64,000 nt of DNA from Gallibacterium salpingitidis (GCF_001678495.1 NZ_JTJL01000016.1:1-64000); one strand, 5' to 3'; shown: positions 28,269-37,467, counted from the first letter of the stretch. Notes: generated from the letters alone by a model not told the origin. Numbers and translations: made by a program.

Positions 28269-28964
28269 TTAGTCGATATATTGCAAACCAGCTTTTTCGA
28301 GTTTTTCACGCATTTTGTAGAGATCTAAACCTAGAACACCTGCCTGGAATTGAGGGCGTTTGATCGCTTCGTTTTCTTCGCGTTTTTGTGCGGCTTCAGC
28401 GACTTCTGCTGCTTTTGCTGCTGGTACAACAACTACGCCATCGTGATCGGCAATTACTACATCACCAGGGTAAACTACTGCACCAGCACAAATAACCGGT
28501 ACATTGACTGAACCTAATGTTGCTTTGATAGTGCCTTTTGAATGAATTGCTTTACTAAAAACTGGAAAATCCATTTGTTCCAATTCAGCGGTATCTCTGA
28601 CGCCTCCATCAATAATTAAGCCTTTACAGCCTTGCGCTCTGAATGAAGTGGCAAGTAATTCACCAAAGAAACCGTCGGTTGAATCGGCGGTACAACCAGC
28701 AACAACGATATCGCCTTCTTTAATTTGTTCAGCGGCGACATGAAGCATCCAGTTGTCACCTGGTTGCAGTAGAACCGTTACAGCAGTACCGCAGATCTTG
28801 GCGTGTGGATAGATTGGACGCATATAAGGTTTCATTAAACCAACACGTCCCATTGCCTCATGGATGGTTGCTACCCCGAATTTCGCTAGTTTTTCGACAG
28901 CAGCTTTATCGGCACGTTGAATATTACGTTTAACAACACCTAATTGATTAACTTGAAGTTCCAT
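28269..28964 (-). CDS. ligK: 4-Carboxy-4-hydroxy-2-oxoadipate aldolase (LigK/GalC-type)
   Basis: Class II pyruvate aldolase of the RraA-like fold, 231 residues, cleaving 4-carboxy-4-hydroxy-2-oxoadipate to pyruvate and oxaloacetate. Motifs: FGVATIHEAMGRVGLM, the metal/phosphate-type loop GCTADSTDGFFGELLATS, and IIDGGVRDTAELEQMDFPVF with the conserved Arg and Asp. The C-terminal helical tail is longer than in RraA regulators, as in HMG/CHA aldolases. Eleven bp ahead of ligI. Confidence 0.88.
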   Translation of the reverse strand: MELQVNQLGVVKRNIQRADKAAVEKLAKFGVATIHEAMGRVGLMKPYMRPIYPHAKICGTAVTVLLQPGDNWMLHVAAEQIKEGDIVVAGCTADSTDGFFGELLATSFRAQGCKGLIIDGGVRDTAELEQMDFPVFSKAIHSKGTIKATLGSVNVPVICAGAVVYPGDVVIADHDGVVVVPAAKAAEVAEAAQKREENEAIKRPQFQAGVLGLDLYKMREKLEKAGLQYID

Positions 28965-28967
28965 AAT

Positions 28968-29999
28968 CTATAGTCCTCTTGATTTGAGTAAGGCATCTAA
29001 ACGAGGGAAAACACGACGCGCATTGCCTTCATAAATTTGATGTTTTTGTTCGTCGGTTAAACGACTTGCTTCGATATAACGTTTAGTATCGTCAAAATAG
29101 TGACCTGTTCTTGGATCGATATCGCGGACAGCGCCAATCATTTCTGAAGCGAATAACACATTCTTGTGAGGGATAACATCAAGCAGTAAATCAATACCTG
29201 GTTGGTGATAAACACAAGTATCAAAGAAAATGTTGTTAAGCAGATGCTCTTCTAAGATTGGTTTTTTCAACATCATTGCGAGACCGCGGAAACGACCCCA
29301 ATGATAAGGTGCCGCGCCGCCACCATGAGGAACGATGAAACGTAAGGTTGGGAATTCTTTAAATAGATCGCCTTGTAAACATTGCATAAAGCTGGTGGTG
29401 TCAGCATTAAGGTAGTGAGCGCCAGTAGTATGGAAACAGTGATTGCAACTGGTGCTAACATGAATCATCGCTGGAATATCATATTCCACCATTTTTTCAT
29501 AAATCGGGAACCAGTATGGATCTGTTAACGGTGGTGAAGTCCAGTGACCACCAGACGGATCTGGATTTAAGTTGATACCAACATTACCGTATTCTTTAAC
29601 ACAACGATCAATTTCAGCTAAACAGGTTTCTGTTGGTACACCCGGAGATTGCGGCAACATAGCAACAGGAACAAAATGATCCGGGAACAATTGTGATACC
29701 CGATAACAAAGTTCATTACAGATAGATGCCCAGGTCGCAGAAATATTGTAATCTCCAATATGATGAGCCATAAAACTTGCTCTTGGTGAAAAAATAGTGA
29801 TGTCAGAGCCACGTTCTTTCATAAATTTGAGTTGGTTTAACTCAATACTTTCACGAATTTCATCATCACTAATTTTTAGTTCAGAAACTTTTGGCATCTC
29901 TGATGGATTGGTAATGCCGGCGATTTGTCTTTTACGCCACTCTTCAAGCGCTTTCGGTGCTGTGGTGTAATGGCCATGACAGTCGATAATTAAACTCAT
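28968..29999 (-). CDS. ligJ: 4-Oxalomesaconate hydratase (LigJ-type)
   Basis: Adds water to 4-oxalomesaconate to give 4-carboxy-4-hydroxy-2-oxoadipate. 343 residues (Sphingobium LigJ 341). Amidohydrolase fold with IDCHGHYTTAPKA (metal HxH), ITIFSPRASFMAHH, NLNPDPSGGHW, FIVPHGGGAAPYHWGRFRG (metal His) and LFASEMIGAVRDIDP. These match LigJ along the whole length as I remember it, rather than the unrelated GalB family. Three bp separate it from ligK. Confidence 0.9.
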   Translation of the reverse strand: MSLIIDCHGHYTTAPKALEEWRKRQIAGITNPSEMPKVSELKISDDEIRESIELNQLKFMKERGSDITIFSPRASFMAHHIGDYNISATWASICNELCYRVSQLFPDHFVPVAMLPQSPGVPTETCLAEIDRCVKEYGNVGINLNPDPSGGHWTSPPLTDPYWFPIYEKMVEYDIPAMIHVSTSCNHCFHTTGAHYLNADTTSFMQCLQGDLFKEFPTLRFIVPHGGGAAPYHWGRFRGLAMMLKKPILEEHLLNNIFFDTCVYHQPGIDLLLDVIPHKNVLFASEMIGAVRDIDPRTGHYFDDTKRYIEASRLTDEQKHQIYEGNARRVFPRLDALLKSRGL

Positions 30000-30000
30000 C

Positions 30001-31104
30001 TTATGCTCCTTGTTGCCAAATGTGGTGTGGAATCATTGCTTCACCTTTCATTAATAGACGAGCAGTACGTAATAAAGCAGCGCTTGTTACATTGCCTTGT
30101 TCGTCTAAGTTGAGGGATACAGTGAATTCACCGCTTGGGTGTTCTACGGAAAAGTTTGGATTGATAGATAAATCTGTGTCTGAGAAACCATAAGCTACGC
30201 TATCTTTTAGTACGCAAGCGGTAGCAATAGTGACTGCGGCAAGCACGCCAATCGCTTCATGACAGACATGTGGAATAAAGCAGCGAGTATGGATTTGACC
30301 GCCATTAATTGGGGCATTAACCAGACACATTTTTGGATAATTTTTTTCTTTTATATCGCCTAAACCCATTTTAAGAGCAGCTTGCAGACGTAAATTTTCC
30401 AGAATGGTTTTCAGTTCGGTATCGTTATTTAATTCAGCTACACTTTCGTAAGCAGTACGTTTTACATCAGCAGCGCGAACTAAAACAATCGGCATCCCAT
30501 TATCAATGCAAGTGGCTTCTAATTGGCCAAAATTAGGGATGTCAAAAGTATCTTTCACATTACCGGTAGGTAATAACGCACCACAGACAGAACCTTCGGT
30601 ATCTAAGAAACGGATTTGAATCGGTGCAGATGAATTTGGTACGCCATCTATACGAGCATCACCGTCATAGTTCACATAACCGTCTGGGGTTTGCACCGTA
30701 ATATCGGCTAACATGCCGGTATTCAACGTTAATACTCGAGCGGTTGTAGTTGTACCTTGTGGTTGGATTAATCCTTTCTCTAAGGCAAATGGCACGACTG
30801 CAGCCAGCATATTGCCGCAATTCGGCTTAGTATCAACGGTGTCTTTATCCGGTTGTAATTGAGCAAAAAGAAATTCCAAATCGACATTTTCTTGCTGGCT
30901 TTTACGGATCATTGCGACCTTGGTTGTCAAGGAATGTGCGCCACCTAAACCATCAATTTGACGTTTATCAGGCGATCCCATTACAGCGAGTAATACTTTA
31001 TCTCTAGTAGGAATATCTTGAGGTAAATCGTCAAAGGCAAAGAATGCGCCTTTTGATGTGCCGCCACGCATTAACATGCATGGAATAGAAATTTGTTTAG
31101 CCAT
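30001..31104 (-). CDS. ligU: 4-Oxalomesaconate tautomerase (PrpF family, LigU/GalD-like)
   Basis: Isomerase of the PrpF/diaminopimelate-epimerase fold, 367 residues (GalD 361). Moves the double bond or enol form of oxalomesaconate so that it fits the hydratase. Signatures: CMLMRGGTSKGAFF, GLGGAHSLTTKVAMI, and PNCGNMLAAVVPFA. PrpF itself acts on 2-methylaconitate, but no prp genes are nearby, so the context decides for LigU/GalD. First gene of the minus-strand operon, separated by 105 bp from a divergent LysR regulator. Confidence 0.85.
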   Translation of the reverse strand: MAKQISIPCMLMRGGTSKGAFFAFDDLPQDIPTRDKVLLAVMGSPDKRQIDGLGGAHSLTTKVAMIRKSQQENVDLEFLFAQLQPDKDTVDTKPNCGNMLAAVVPFALEKGLIQPQGTTTTARVLTLNTGMLADITVQTPDGYVNYDGDARIDGVPNSSAPIQIRFLDTEGSVCGALLPTGNVKDTFDIPNFGQLEATCIDNGMPIVLVRAADVKRTAYESVAELNNDTELKTILENLRLQAALKMGLGDIKEKNYPKMCLVNAPINGGQIHTRCFIPHVCHEAIGVLAAVTIATACVLKDSVAYGFSDTDLSINPNFSVEHPSGEFTVSLNLDEQGNVTSAALLRTARLLMKGEAMIPHHIWQQGA

Positions 31105-31168
31105 ATTAATCTCCTAAACAATGAAATTAAGGAGCATTTTAGGTATTCAAATTACTATTAAAAAGTTG

Positions 31169-31188
31169 ATAAACTATCTAACAGTTAT
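31169..31188. promoter_or_regulatory. Candidate LysR operator
   Basis: Near-palindrome ATAAACT-N7-AGTTAT (31169-31188) in the ligU/lysR divergent region, the usual site of LysR-type activation and autoregulation. The same region holds two copies of AGGTATTC (31141-31148 and 31201-31208). Confidence 0.4.
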
Positions 31189-31209
31189 AACAAATTTGAT
31201 AGGTATTCT

Positions 31210-32124
31210 ATGGATCTCAAACAACTCGCCTATTTTGCTAAAGTCGCAGAATTGAATAGTTATACACGTGCAGCCGATGAATTAGATATCGCTCAGCCTT
31301 TATTGAGCAGACATATTCGACAATTAGAAACTGAATTGGGAAAAAGTTTATTAGTCAGAAATGGGCGCGGTGTAACTACTACAGAAGCTGGGCAGATTTT
31401 ACTAAGGCACTGTCATCAAATTCTTAATCAGGTGCAGTTGCTAAAAGAGGATCTTAGTTTTACGACAGGTAAAATTACAGGATCTATCTCATTAGGGATT
31501 CCTCCAACATTATCAAAATTATTAGCGCGAGATATCATTAAACTGTTTTATCAACGTTTACCAGAAGCGAATTTGATTGTTACTGAAGGTTTAACCAGAG
31601 ATTTACAAGAGCGTTTAAGTATGGATCGGTTGCATGTGGCGTTACTGCATAATCCGATTTTTTTAAAGAATCTCGAGTATGAATTGTTGATTAATGTGCA
31701 ATTAATGTTGATTGTAAGACGCGATAATCCTGAATTTATACATAAAACGAGTATTACAGCAGCAGATCTAGAAACTATTCCATTGGTGATCCCAAGTAAA
31801 AATAATACTTATCGCCAGTTGTTTGATACAGAAATGGCAAAATTGCATAGAAAGAGCAATATTATTATGGAAGTCGATAGTAAGGAATTGATTCTAGATT
31901 TAGTCGAGGATGGTATTGGTAATTCTATTTTATTGCCAATGACGCTAGCTTTTCGGGACTATCATAACAATTTGCGCGCCATTCCAATTACAGAACCGGA
32001 ATTACCTTGTGATCTGTATATGGCGATCAGTAGTAAAACAAATGCCAGTCGTTTACAGCTAGAATTGATGAAAATCATTCGTGAAGTACTAGAACAACAT
32101 TTTCCTGAAAAAAATAAAAAGTAA
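31210..32124 (+). CDS. LysR-family regulator of the lig-type operon
   Basis: 304 residues. N-terminal winged HTH (MDLKQLAYFAKVAELNSYTR, then AADELDIAQPLLSRHIRQLE), then a periplasmic-binding-like effector domain from about residue 90 (GSISLGIPPTLSKLLARDI). Divergent from ligU, as GalR and PcaQ-like regulators are from their operons, so it probably activates the operon in the presence of a pathway acid. The effector is not known. The region just downstream has no obvious terminator before norB. Confidence 0.85.
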   Translation: MDLKQLAYFAKVAELNSYTRAADELDIAQPLLSRHIRQLETELGKSLLVRNGRGVTTTEAGQILLRHCHQILNQVQLLKEDLSFTTGKITGSISLGIPPTLSKLLARDIIKLFYQRLPEANLIVTEGLTRDLQERLSMDRLHVALLHNPIFLKNLEYELLINVQLMLIVRRDNPEFIHKTSITAADLETIPLVIPSKNNTYRQLFDTEMAKLHRKSNIIMEVDSKELILDLVEDGIGNSILLPMTLAFRDYHNNLRAIPITEPELPCDLYMAISSKTNASRLQLELMKIIREVLEQHFPEKNKK

Positions 32125-32199
32125 CAGTAATTTAGGTGAACAAAGAACGTTCTAGGATTACTCCTATACAGGTATTACCTTTCTCATAATAACTTATAT

Positions 32200-32240
32200 A
32201 ATTAGTCGGGTATTTAGTTGACTAAATTAGTCAGGTATTT
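32200..32240. promoter_or_regulatory. Direct repeats and palindrome upstream of norB
   Basis: AATTAGTCGGGTATTT (32200-32215) and AATTAGTCAGGTATTT (32225-32240) are 16-base direct repeats with one mismatch, spaced 25 bp. Between them lies the palindrome GACTAA-A-TTAGTC (32220-32232). Further palindromes stand upstream: AGAACGTTCT (32144-32153) and AGGTATTACCT (32170-32180). They look like regulator sites for norB. I cannot match them to NsrR, NorR or FNR consensus with confidence. Confidence 0.45.
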
Positions 32241-32308
32241 GCTGATTATGAACTGAATACAAGACAACAATTGGATTCATAAAATTTAACTTATGGAGTG
32301 AGTTAAAA

Positions 32309-34546
32309 ATGGGAAATTATAAAAAGTTATGGGGAATCTTACTAACAACCCTCATCTTAACTTTTACATTATTAGGGTATATCGGTGTAGAAGTTTATCG
32401 TCAAGCACCACCAATTCCACAAGCCTATGTTTCACAAAGCGGTGAAACCATTATCTCTAAAGAAGATGTACTGCAAGGGCAAACAGCGTGGCAAACAACC
32501 GGTGGTATGGAATTAGGTTCATTATTAGGTCATGGGGCATATCAAGCGCCGGATTGGACTGCCGATTGGTTGCATCGTGAATTAACAGCTTGGTTGGACA
32601 TTACCGCCAAAGCGGCGTTTGGTAAAGCGTATGCTGATTTAGATGAACCGACACAAGCAGCATTGCAAGTTGCTTTACGTGATGAATATCGTAAACAAAG
32701 CCGAGTGAATAGCGACGGCAAGGTAGTGATTTCTGATGTTCGTTTACAAGCTATTCAGCAAACAGCGGAATACTATAATAAGTTGTATAGTGATGATCCT
32801 ACTATGCTGAAAACACGCGAAGCTTTTGCGATGAAGGATAATACTTTACCAAGTGCAGAAGCTCGCCAAAAATTAGCTGATTTCTTCTTCTGGACAGCGT
32901 GGGCGGCATCAACAGATCGTCCAAATGCAGACGCTACTTATACCAACAACTGGCCGCATGAACCATTGATCAATAATGTGCCAACCACAGAAAATATTAT
33001 GTGGTCATTAATTTCGATTGTGTTCTTAATTGCTGGGGTTGGTTTCTTAGTGTGGGGTTATTCTTTCTTACGTAATCGTAATGAGCAAGAACCAACACCT
33101 CCAGCAACTGATCCTCTATTAAAACTTCAATTGACCCCTTCACAAAAAGCGTTAGCTAAATATGTCTTTTTAACTTTAGCGTTATTTGTCGTGCAAGTGG
33201 GCTTAGGCGGTGTTTTAGCGCACTATACCGTAGAAGGACAGAAATTCTATGGTATTGATATTTCACAACTATTCCCATATTCGTTAGTGCGTACTTGGCA
33301 TATTCAAACCGCATTATTCTGGATTGCCACAGGCTTCTTAACCGCAGGGTTATTCTTAGCGCCAATCATTAATGGTGGGAAAGATCCGAAATTCCAGCGA
33401 TTTGGTGTGAATTTCTTATTCCTGGCTTTATTAATTGTGGTTATTGGTTCTTATTCAGGTAATTTCTTTGCCTTAAGCCACCAAATCCCATCATCATTGA
33501 ATTTCTGGTTCGGGCATCAAGGTTATGAATATTTAGATCTTGGTCGTTTCTGGCAAATCCTATTATTCGTTGGTTTTATTGTTTGGTTATGGTTAATGCT
33601 GCGCTGTACAGGCTATGCCTTTAAAAATGGTAGCGATAAAAACCTATTAGCAATCTTTATCTCTTCTATTGTCGGTGTTGGCTTATTCTACGGTCCAGGT
33701 TTATTCTATGGCGAACACTCAAGCGTAACCGTAATGGAATACTGGCGTTGGTGGGTAGTGCACCTTTGGGTAGAAGGATTCTTTGAAGTCTTTGCAACTT
33801 GTGCCTTAGCCTTTATTTTCTACAACTTAGGTTTAGTCAGCTATCGTAGCGCAACAGTAGCGTCATTAGTCGCTGGTAGTTTATTTCTCTTAGGCGGCGT
33901 ACCAGGAACTGCGCACCATCTCTACTTCTCAGGTACAACAACACCAGCGTTAGCTGCCGGAGCAGTGTTTTCAGCGCTTGAAGTGGTACCGTTAGTATTA
34001 TTGGGCAAGGAAGCTTACGAACATTGGTCATATCAACACGCAACACCTTGGATGCAGCGTTTACGTTGGCCGTTAATGTGTTTCGTAGCGGTGGCGTTTT
34101 GGAATATGTTGGGTGCTGGCGTCTTTGGTTTCTTAATTAATCCGCCAATTTCATTGTTCTATTTACAAGGGTTAAATACCACAGCAGTACACGCACATGC
34201 GGCATTATTCGGTGTGTATGGTTTCTTAGCCTTAGGTTTTGTGTTGCTTGTTGCTCGTTATTTAAAACCAGACTTTGTCTTTAATGAAACAGTAATGAAA
34301 GTTGGTTTCTGGTCGATGAATCTTGGTTTAATTCTAATGATCGCAATCAGTTTGTTACCGGTAGGATTATTCCAAGTGTCTGCAAGTATTAGCGAAGGGT
34401 TATGGTATGCAAGAAGTGAAGGCTTCTTACAACAAGATTTCTTACAAACACTGCGTTGGTTAAGAACTATCGGCGATATTATCTTAATTTTTGGTGCAGT
34501 ATTATTTGCTTACCAAGTAACAAAATTGACTTTTAGTCGTCGTTAA
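32309..34546 (+). CDS. norB: Quinol-dependent nitric oxide reductase (qNOR)
   Basis: Single-chain inner-membrane enzyme that reduces NO to N2O with quinol, used for NO detoxification and respiration. 745 residues (Neisseria NorB 751). One N-terminal helix (8-28), a periplasmic domain to about 220 that replaces NorC (no CxxCH seen, as expected for qNOR), then about 13 helices of the heme-copper oxidase fold, with likely heme/metal His in RTWHIQTALFW, HLWVEGFFEV, GTAHHLYFSG and VHAHAALFGVYG. Monocistronic, with its own strong terminator. SD TGGAG. Confidence 0.93.
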   Translation: MGNYKKLWGILLTTLILTFTLLGYIGVEVYRQAPPIPQAYVSQSGETIISKEDVLQGQTAWQTTGGMELGSLLGHGAYQAPDWTADWLHRELTAWLDITAKAAFGKAYADLDEPTQAALQVALRDEYRKQSRVNSDGKVVISDVRLQAIQQTAEYYNKLYSDDPTMLKTREAFAMKDNTLPSAEARQKLADFFFWTAWAASTDRPNADATYTNNWPHEPLINNVPTTENIMWSLISIVFLIAGVGFLVWGYSFLRNRNEQEPTPPATDPLLKLQLTPSQKALAKYVFLTLALFVVQVGLGGVLAHYTVEGQKFYGIDISQLFPYSLVRTWHIQTALFWIATGFLTAGLFLAPIINGGKDPKFQRFGVNFLFLALLIVVIGSYSGNFFALSHQIPSSLNFWFGHQGYEYLDLGRFWQILLFVGFIVWLWLMLRCTGYAFKNGSDKNLLAIFISSIVGVGLFYGPGLFYGEHSSVTVMEYWRWWVVHLWVEGFFEVFATCALAFIFYNLGLVSYRSATVASLVAGSLFLLGGVPGTAHHLYFSGTTTPALAAGAVFSALEVVPLVLLGKEAYEHWSYQHATPWMQRLRWPLMCFVAVAFWNMLGAGVFGFLINPPISLFYLQGLNTTAVHAHAALFGVYGFLALGFVLLVARYLKPDFVFNETVMKVGFWSMNLGLILMIAISLLPVGLFQVSASISEGLWYARSEGFLQQDFLQTLRWLRTIGDIILIFGAVLFAYQVTKLTFSRR

Positions 34547-34570
34547 GTTGTTAAATTAAGTTATTGGTGT

Positions 34571-34605
34571 AACGGTCAAAATTATGCAATTTTGACCGTT
34601 TTTTT
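34571..34605 (+). terminator. Terminator of norB
   Basis: Perfect 13-bp stem AACGGTCAAAATT / AATTTTGACCGTT with a 4-base loop and a following T run (34599-34605). Confidence 0.92.
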
Positions 34606-34816
34606 ATGTTTTTTGGTCGATAAGGTAATCAATTTTGCTTTTTGGGGAATCTTATTTTAGAAAATAATTCTTTCCTTATGTATAACAAAATATAATCTGT
34701 TAAAATCAGCGCAAGATTAGTGATTTTATCTATATTTTGGCTGTAATTTGAACAATTATAAAAATCACCATTCCGAATACTACAATTAACCTAGCTTCAT
34801 AGGAAATAATTCAATT

Positions 34817-36109
34817 ATGTCTAACAATACTATGTCAGCGACTGATTTTTCCGTCGCAATGAAAGGTAAGTTGATTGAACGACTTACAAAGTATGTACAG
34901 ATACATACTACTTCTGATCCTAAAAGCGCTACTGTACCTAGTACACCGCAACAATGGGATCTCTTAAGATTACTGGAACAAGAATTAATTGGTATGGGTT
35001 TAACAGAGATTAGCTTAGATGATAATGGCTATCTGTTTGCGACTTTACCTGCCAATATTGAACAACAAGTACCTGTGTTGGGCTTATTAGCACATGTTGA
35101 TACAGCGCCAGATTTCAATGGGGAAAATGTTCGACCGCAATTAGTGGAGAATTATGCCGGAGAGGAAATTCTGCTTGCTGGTTCTGGTGATTTACTTTCA
35201 CCAAAAAATTTCCCTAACTTATTAAATCTGTTGGGACATACGCTAATGACAACAGATGGTACCAGTTTACTTGGTGCAGATGATAAGGCAGGAATTGCGA
35301 TTATTTTATCTGCAATAGAGTATCTACAAGCTCATCCAGAAATTCCACATGGCAAAATCCGCGTTGGTTTTACTCCTGATGAAGAAATTGGACGCGGTGC
35401 AGATCATTTTGATGTAGAAAAATTTGCCGCTGATGTGGCTTATACCTTAGATGGTAGCGTAGTCGGTGAATTACAGTATGAAAACTTTAATGCTGATGAA
35501 GTGACAATTCATTTATTTGGGCGTTCTGTGCATCCGGGGACTGCGAAAGGCAAAATGGTTAATGCGTGGGAACGTGCTTGTCAGTTCCAAGCGAGTTTAC
35601 CGCCGCATTTAACTCCGGCAACTAGTGAAGGTTACGAAGGTTTTATTTTCCTACGTAAGATTGAAGGTTCGCTTGAGCACTGCATCTTGCGTTATGCGTT
35701 ACGTGATTTTACTGAAGCAGGCTTATTAGCTAGCCGTCAGTTATTACAAAATGCGGTTGCTAATTATCAGCAACAATATGGTGCGGACAGTATCCAAATC
35801 GACATCCATGAACATTATCGCAATATGCGTGAAAAAGTAGAGCAACATCGCTATTTAGTGGATCTTGCTGAACAGGTAATGTTGCAACAAGGAGTAAAAC
35901 CACGCATTGAACCGATTCGTGGCGGTACTGATGGCGCCCGTTTATCTTTTATGAATTTACCGACACCAAACCTATTTACCGGTGGTGAAAACTTTCATGG
36001 CAAATTTGAATTTGTATCAATTGATGTAATGAATCAAGCCGTTGGCGTTGTTGTAGGTATTGCTAATGCTTTTAGCCAACTTAAATCTAATCAAGCAGGA
36101 GAAAAATAA
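34817..36109 (+). CDS. pepT: Peptidase T (tripeptide aminopeptidase)
   Basis: Cytoplasmic M20 zinc peptidase that removes the N-terminal residue from tripeptides. 430 residues. Metal and catalytic residues: AHVDTA (H93, D95), LGADDKAG (D155/D156), TPDEEIG (E189, E190), TLDGS and the late His in ENFHGKFEF. The N-terminus is about 15 residues longer than in E. coli PepT (408 in all); a second ATG at 34832 is in frame. AGGA is 12 bases before 34817. Overlaps the following carrier gene by one base. Confidence 0.93.
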   Translation: MSNNTMSATDFSVAMKGKLIERLTKYVQIHTTSDPKSATVPSTPQQWDLLRLLEQELIGMGLTEISLDDNGYLFATLPANIEQQVPVLGLLAHVDTAPDFNGENVRPQLVENYAGEEILLAGSGDLLSPKNFPNLLNLLGHTLMTTDGTSLLGADDKAGIAIILSAIEYLQAHPEIPHGKIRVGFTPDEEIGRGADHFDVEKFAADVAYTLDGSVVGELQYENFNADEVTIHLFGRSVHPGTAKGKMVNAWERACQFQASLPPHLTPATSEGYEGFIFLRKIEGSLEHCILRYALRDFTEAGLLASRQLLQNAVANYQQQYGADSIQIDIHEHYRNMREKVEQHRYLVDLAEQVMLQQGVKPRIEPIRGGTDGARLSFMNLPTPNLFTGGENFHGKFEFVSIDVMNQAVGVVVGIANAFSQLKSNQAGEK

Positions 36110-37467
36110 TGAGTTTAATTATTGGCGCATTAGCCATTCTGTTAGTTGGCTACTGGATTATTAAGGGACAAAACGCAAAAGGTTTATTGTTGTGTGCCGG
36201 GATCGTGTTATTAATCATTGCTTCCTTTATTGCACCGCCAGTGAAAGATAGTACAGGGATTTTCTTTGTCGATATTGGCAACTATATGTACTCACTGTTT
36301 GAAAAACGTGGCGGCGGTTTAGGAATGATCGTAATGGTGTTGATTGGTTTCTCAGTGTATATGAGCCATATTGGTGCTAACGATGTTATTGTACGTTTGT
36401 TATATAAACCATTACGCCGGATTAAATCGCCTTATATTTTATTGATTGGTGGTTTCTGGATTGCCTCTTTTATCTCTTTTGCGATTCCGTCTGCAACCGC
36501 ATTAGGGGTGTTTTTAATGGCAACATTATTCCCGATTCTTACCCGTTTAGGCATTTCAGCACCGAGTGCAGCAGCTATTTGTGGCACTACAGCAGTAGTA
36601 AATTTATCGCCAACTTCGGTTGATGTGATCTTAGCGGCAGAACAGGCAGGAGATACCTTAAAACATTTTGCGTTCCAAGTAATTTTACCAATGAGTTTAT
36701 TAGCAATGTTAGTTATTGGTATTGCTCACTTTTTCTGGCAACGTTATTGCGATATTAAAGAGGGATTAGCGCACGCAGAAAGCCTCAGCGAAGTCGATCC
36801 AAGTCATTTACTGAATAATAAAGCACCAGTGTATTATGCGATTTTGCCATTCTTACCAATTATTGGTTTGTTTATTTTTGATGGCAAAGTATTACCGGAG
36901 ATTTCATTAGGTGGATTGTTAATTTTAACCTTAATTATTAGTGCCTTGATTGAGTTAGCTCGCACTCGTAAAGCCAGTGAAGTATTTGATGGTTTAGAAA
37001 AATGCTATAACGGTATGGCAGAAGCGTTTAGCAGCGTAGTGATGTTAATTATTGCGGCGGGTGTTTTTGCGGAAGGTTTAAGCCGTATTGGTTTTACTGA
37101 AGATTTAATTGGAGTGGCACAAAATCTCGGTACAGCTGGTACCGTAATGATGTTTGCATTGGTGTTAATTACCTTATTAGTTGCAATCGCGTCTGGTTCT
37201 GGTAATGCCGCATTTTTCGCATTTGTTGAATTAGCACCACGCCTTGCAGGACAATTAGGCATTAACCCAGCTTATTTAATCGCACCAATGATGCAAGTTT
37301 CTAATACCGGACGTGCGTTATCGCCAGTATCAGGGGTAATTGTTGCGGTATCAGGAAGCGCAAATCTTTCCCCAATGTTGTTAGTGAAACGTACTTCAGT
37401 GCCGTTATTGGCAGGTATTGCGGTTATCGTTATTTATACAATGGTATTTATTCCGTTGCATGTGTGA
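36109..37467 (+). CDS. dcuC: DcuC-family C4-dicarboxylate carrier
   Basis: Inner-membrane protein of 452 residues with about 12 hydrophobic segments. Looks like the anaerobic C4-dicarboxylate DcuC/YfcC type: GLGMIVMVLIGFSVYMSHIGAND-like start region, SFAIPSATALGVFLMATLFP, and ASGSGNAAFFAFVELAPRLA. Tightly coupled to pepT (stop/start overlap, SD AGGAG), so both may serve use of peptide-derived amino acids such as aspartate in fumarate respiration. The exact substrate is not proven by sequence. Confidence 0.82.
   Translation: MSLIIGALAILLVGYWIIKGQNAKGLLLCAGIVLLIIASFIAPPVKDSTGIFFVDIGNYMYSLFEKRGGGLGMIVMVLIGFSVYMSHIGANDVIVRLLYKPLRRIKSPYILLIGGFWIASFISFAIPSATALGVFLMATLFPILTRLGISAPSAAAICGTTAVVNLSPTSVDVILAAEQAGDTLKHFAFQVILPMSLLAMLVIGIAHFFWQRYCDIKEGLAHAESLSEVDPSHLLNNKAPVYYAILPFLPIIGLFIFDGKVLPEISLGGLLILTLIISALIELARTRKASEVFDGLEKCYNGMAEAFSSVVMLIIAAGVFAEGLSRIGFTEDLIGVAQNLGTAGTVMMFALVLITLLVAIASGSGNAAFFAFVELAPRLAGQLGINPAYLIAPMMQVSNTGRALSPVSGVIVAVSGSANLSPMLLVKRTSVPLLAGIAVIVIYTMVFIPLHV

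Noticed and set aside
30001-31104. PrpF of the methylcitrate (propionate) pathway
   Set aside because: The family fits, but no prpB/C/D genes are present and all neighbours belong to oxalomesaconate metabolism.
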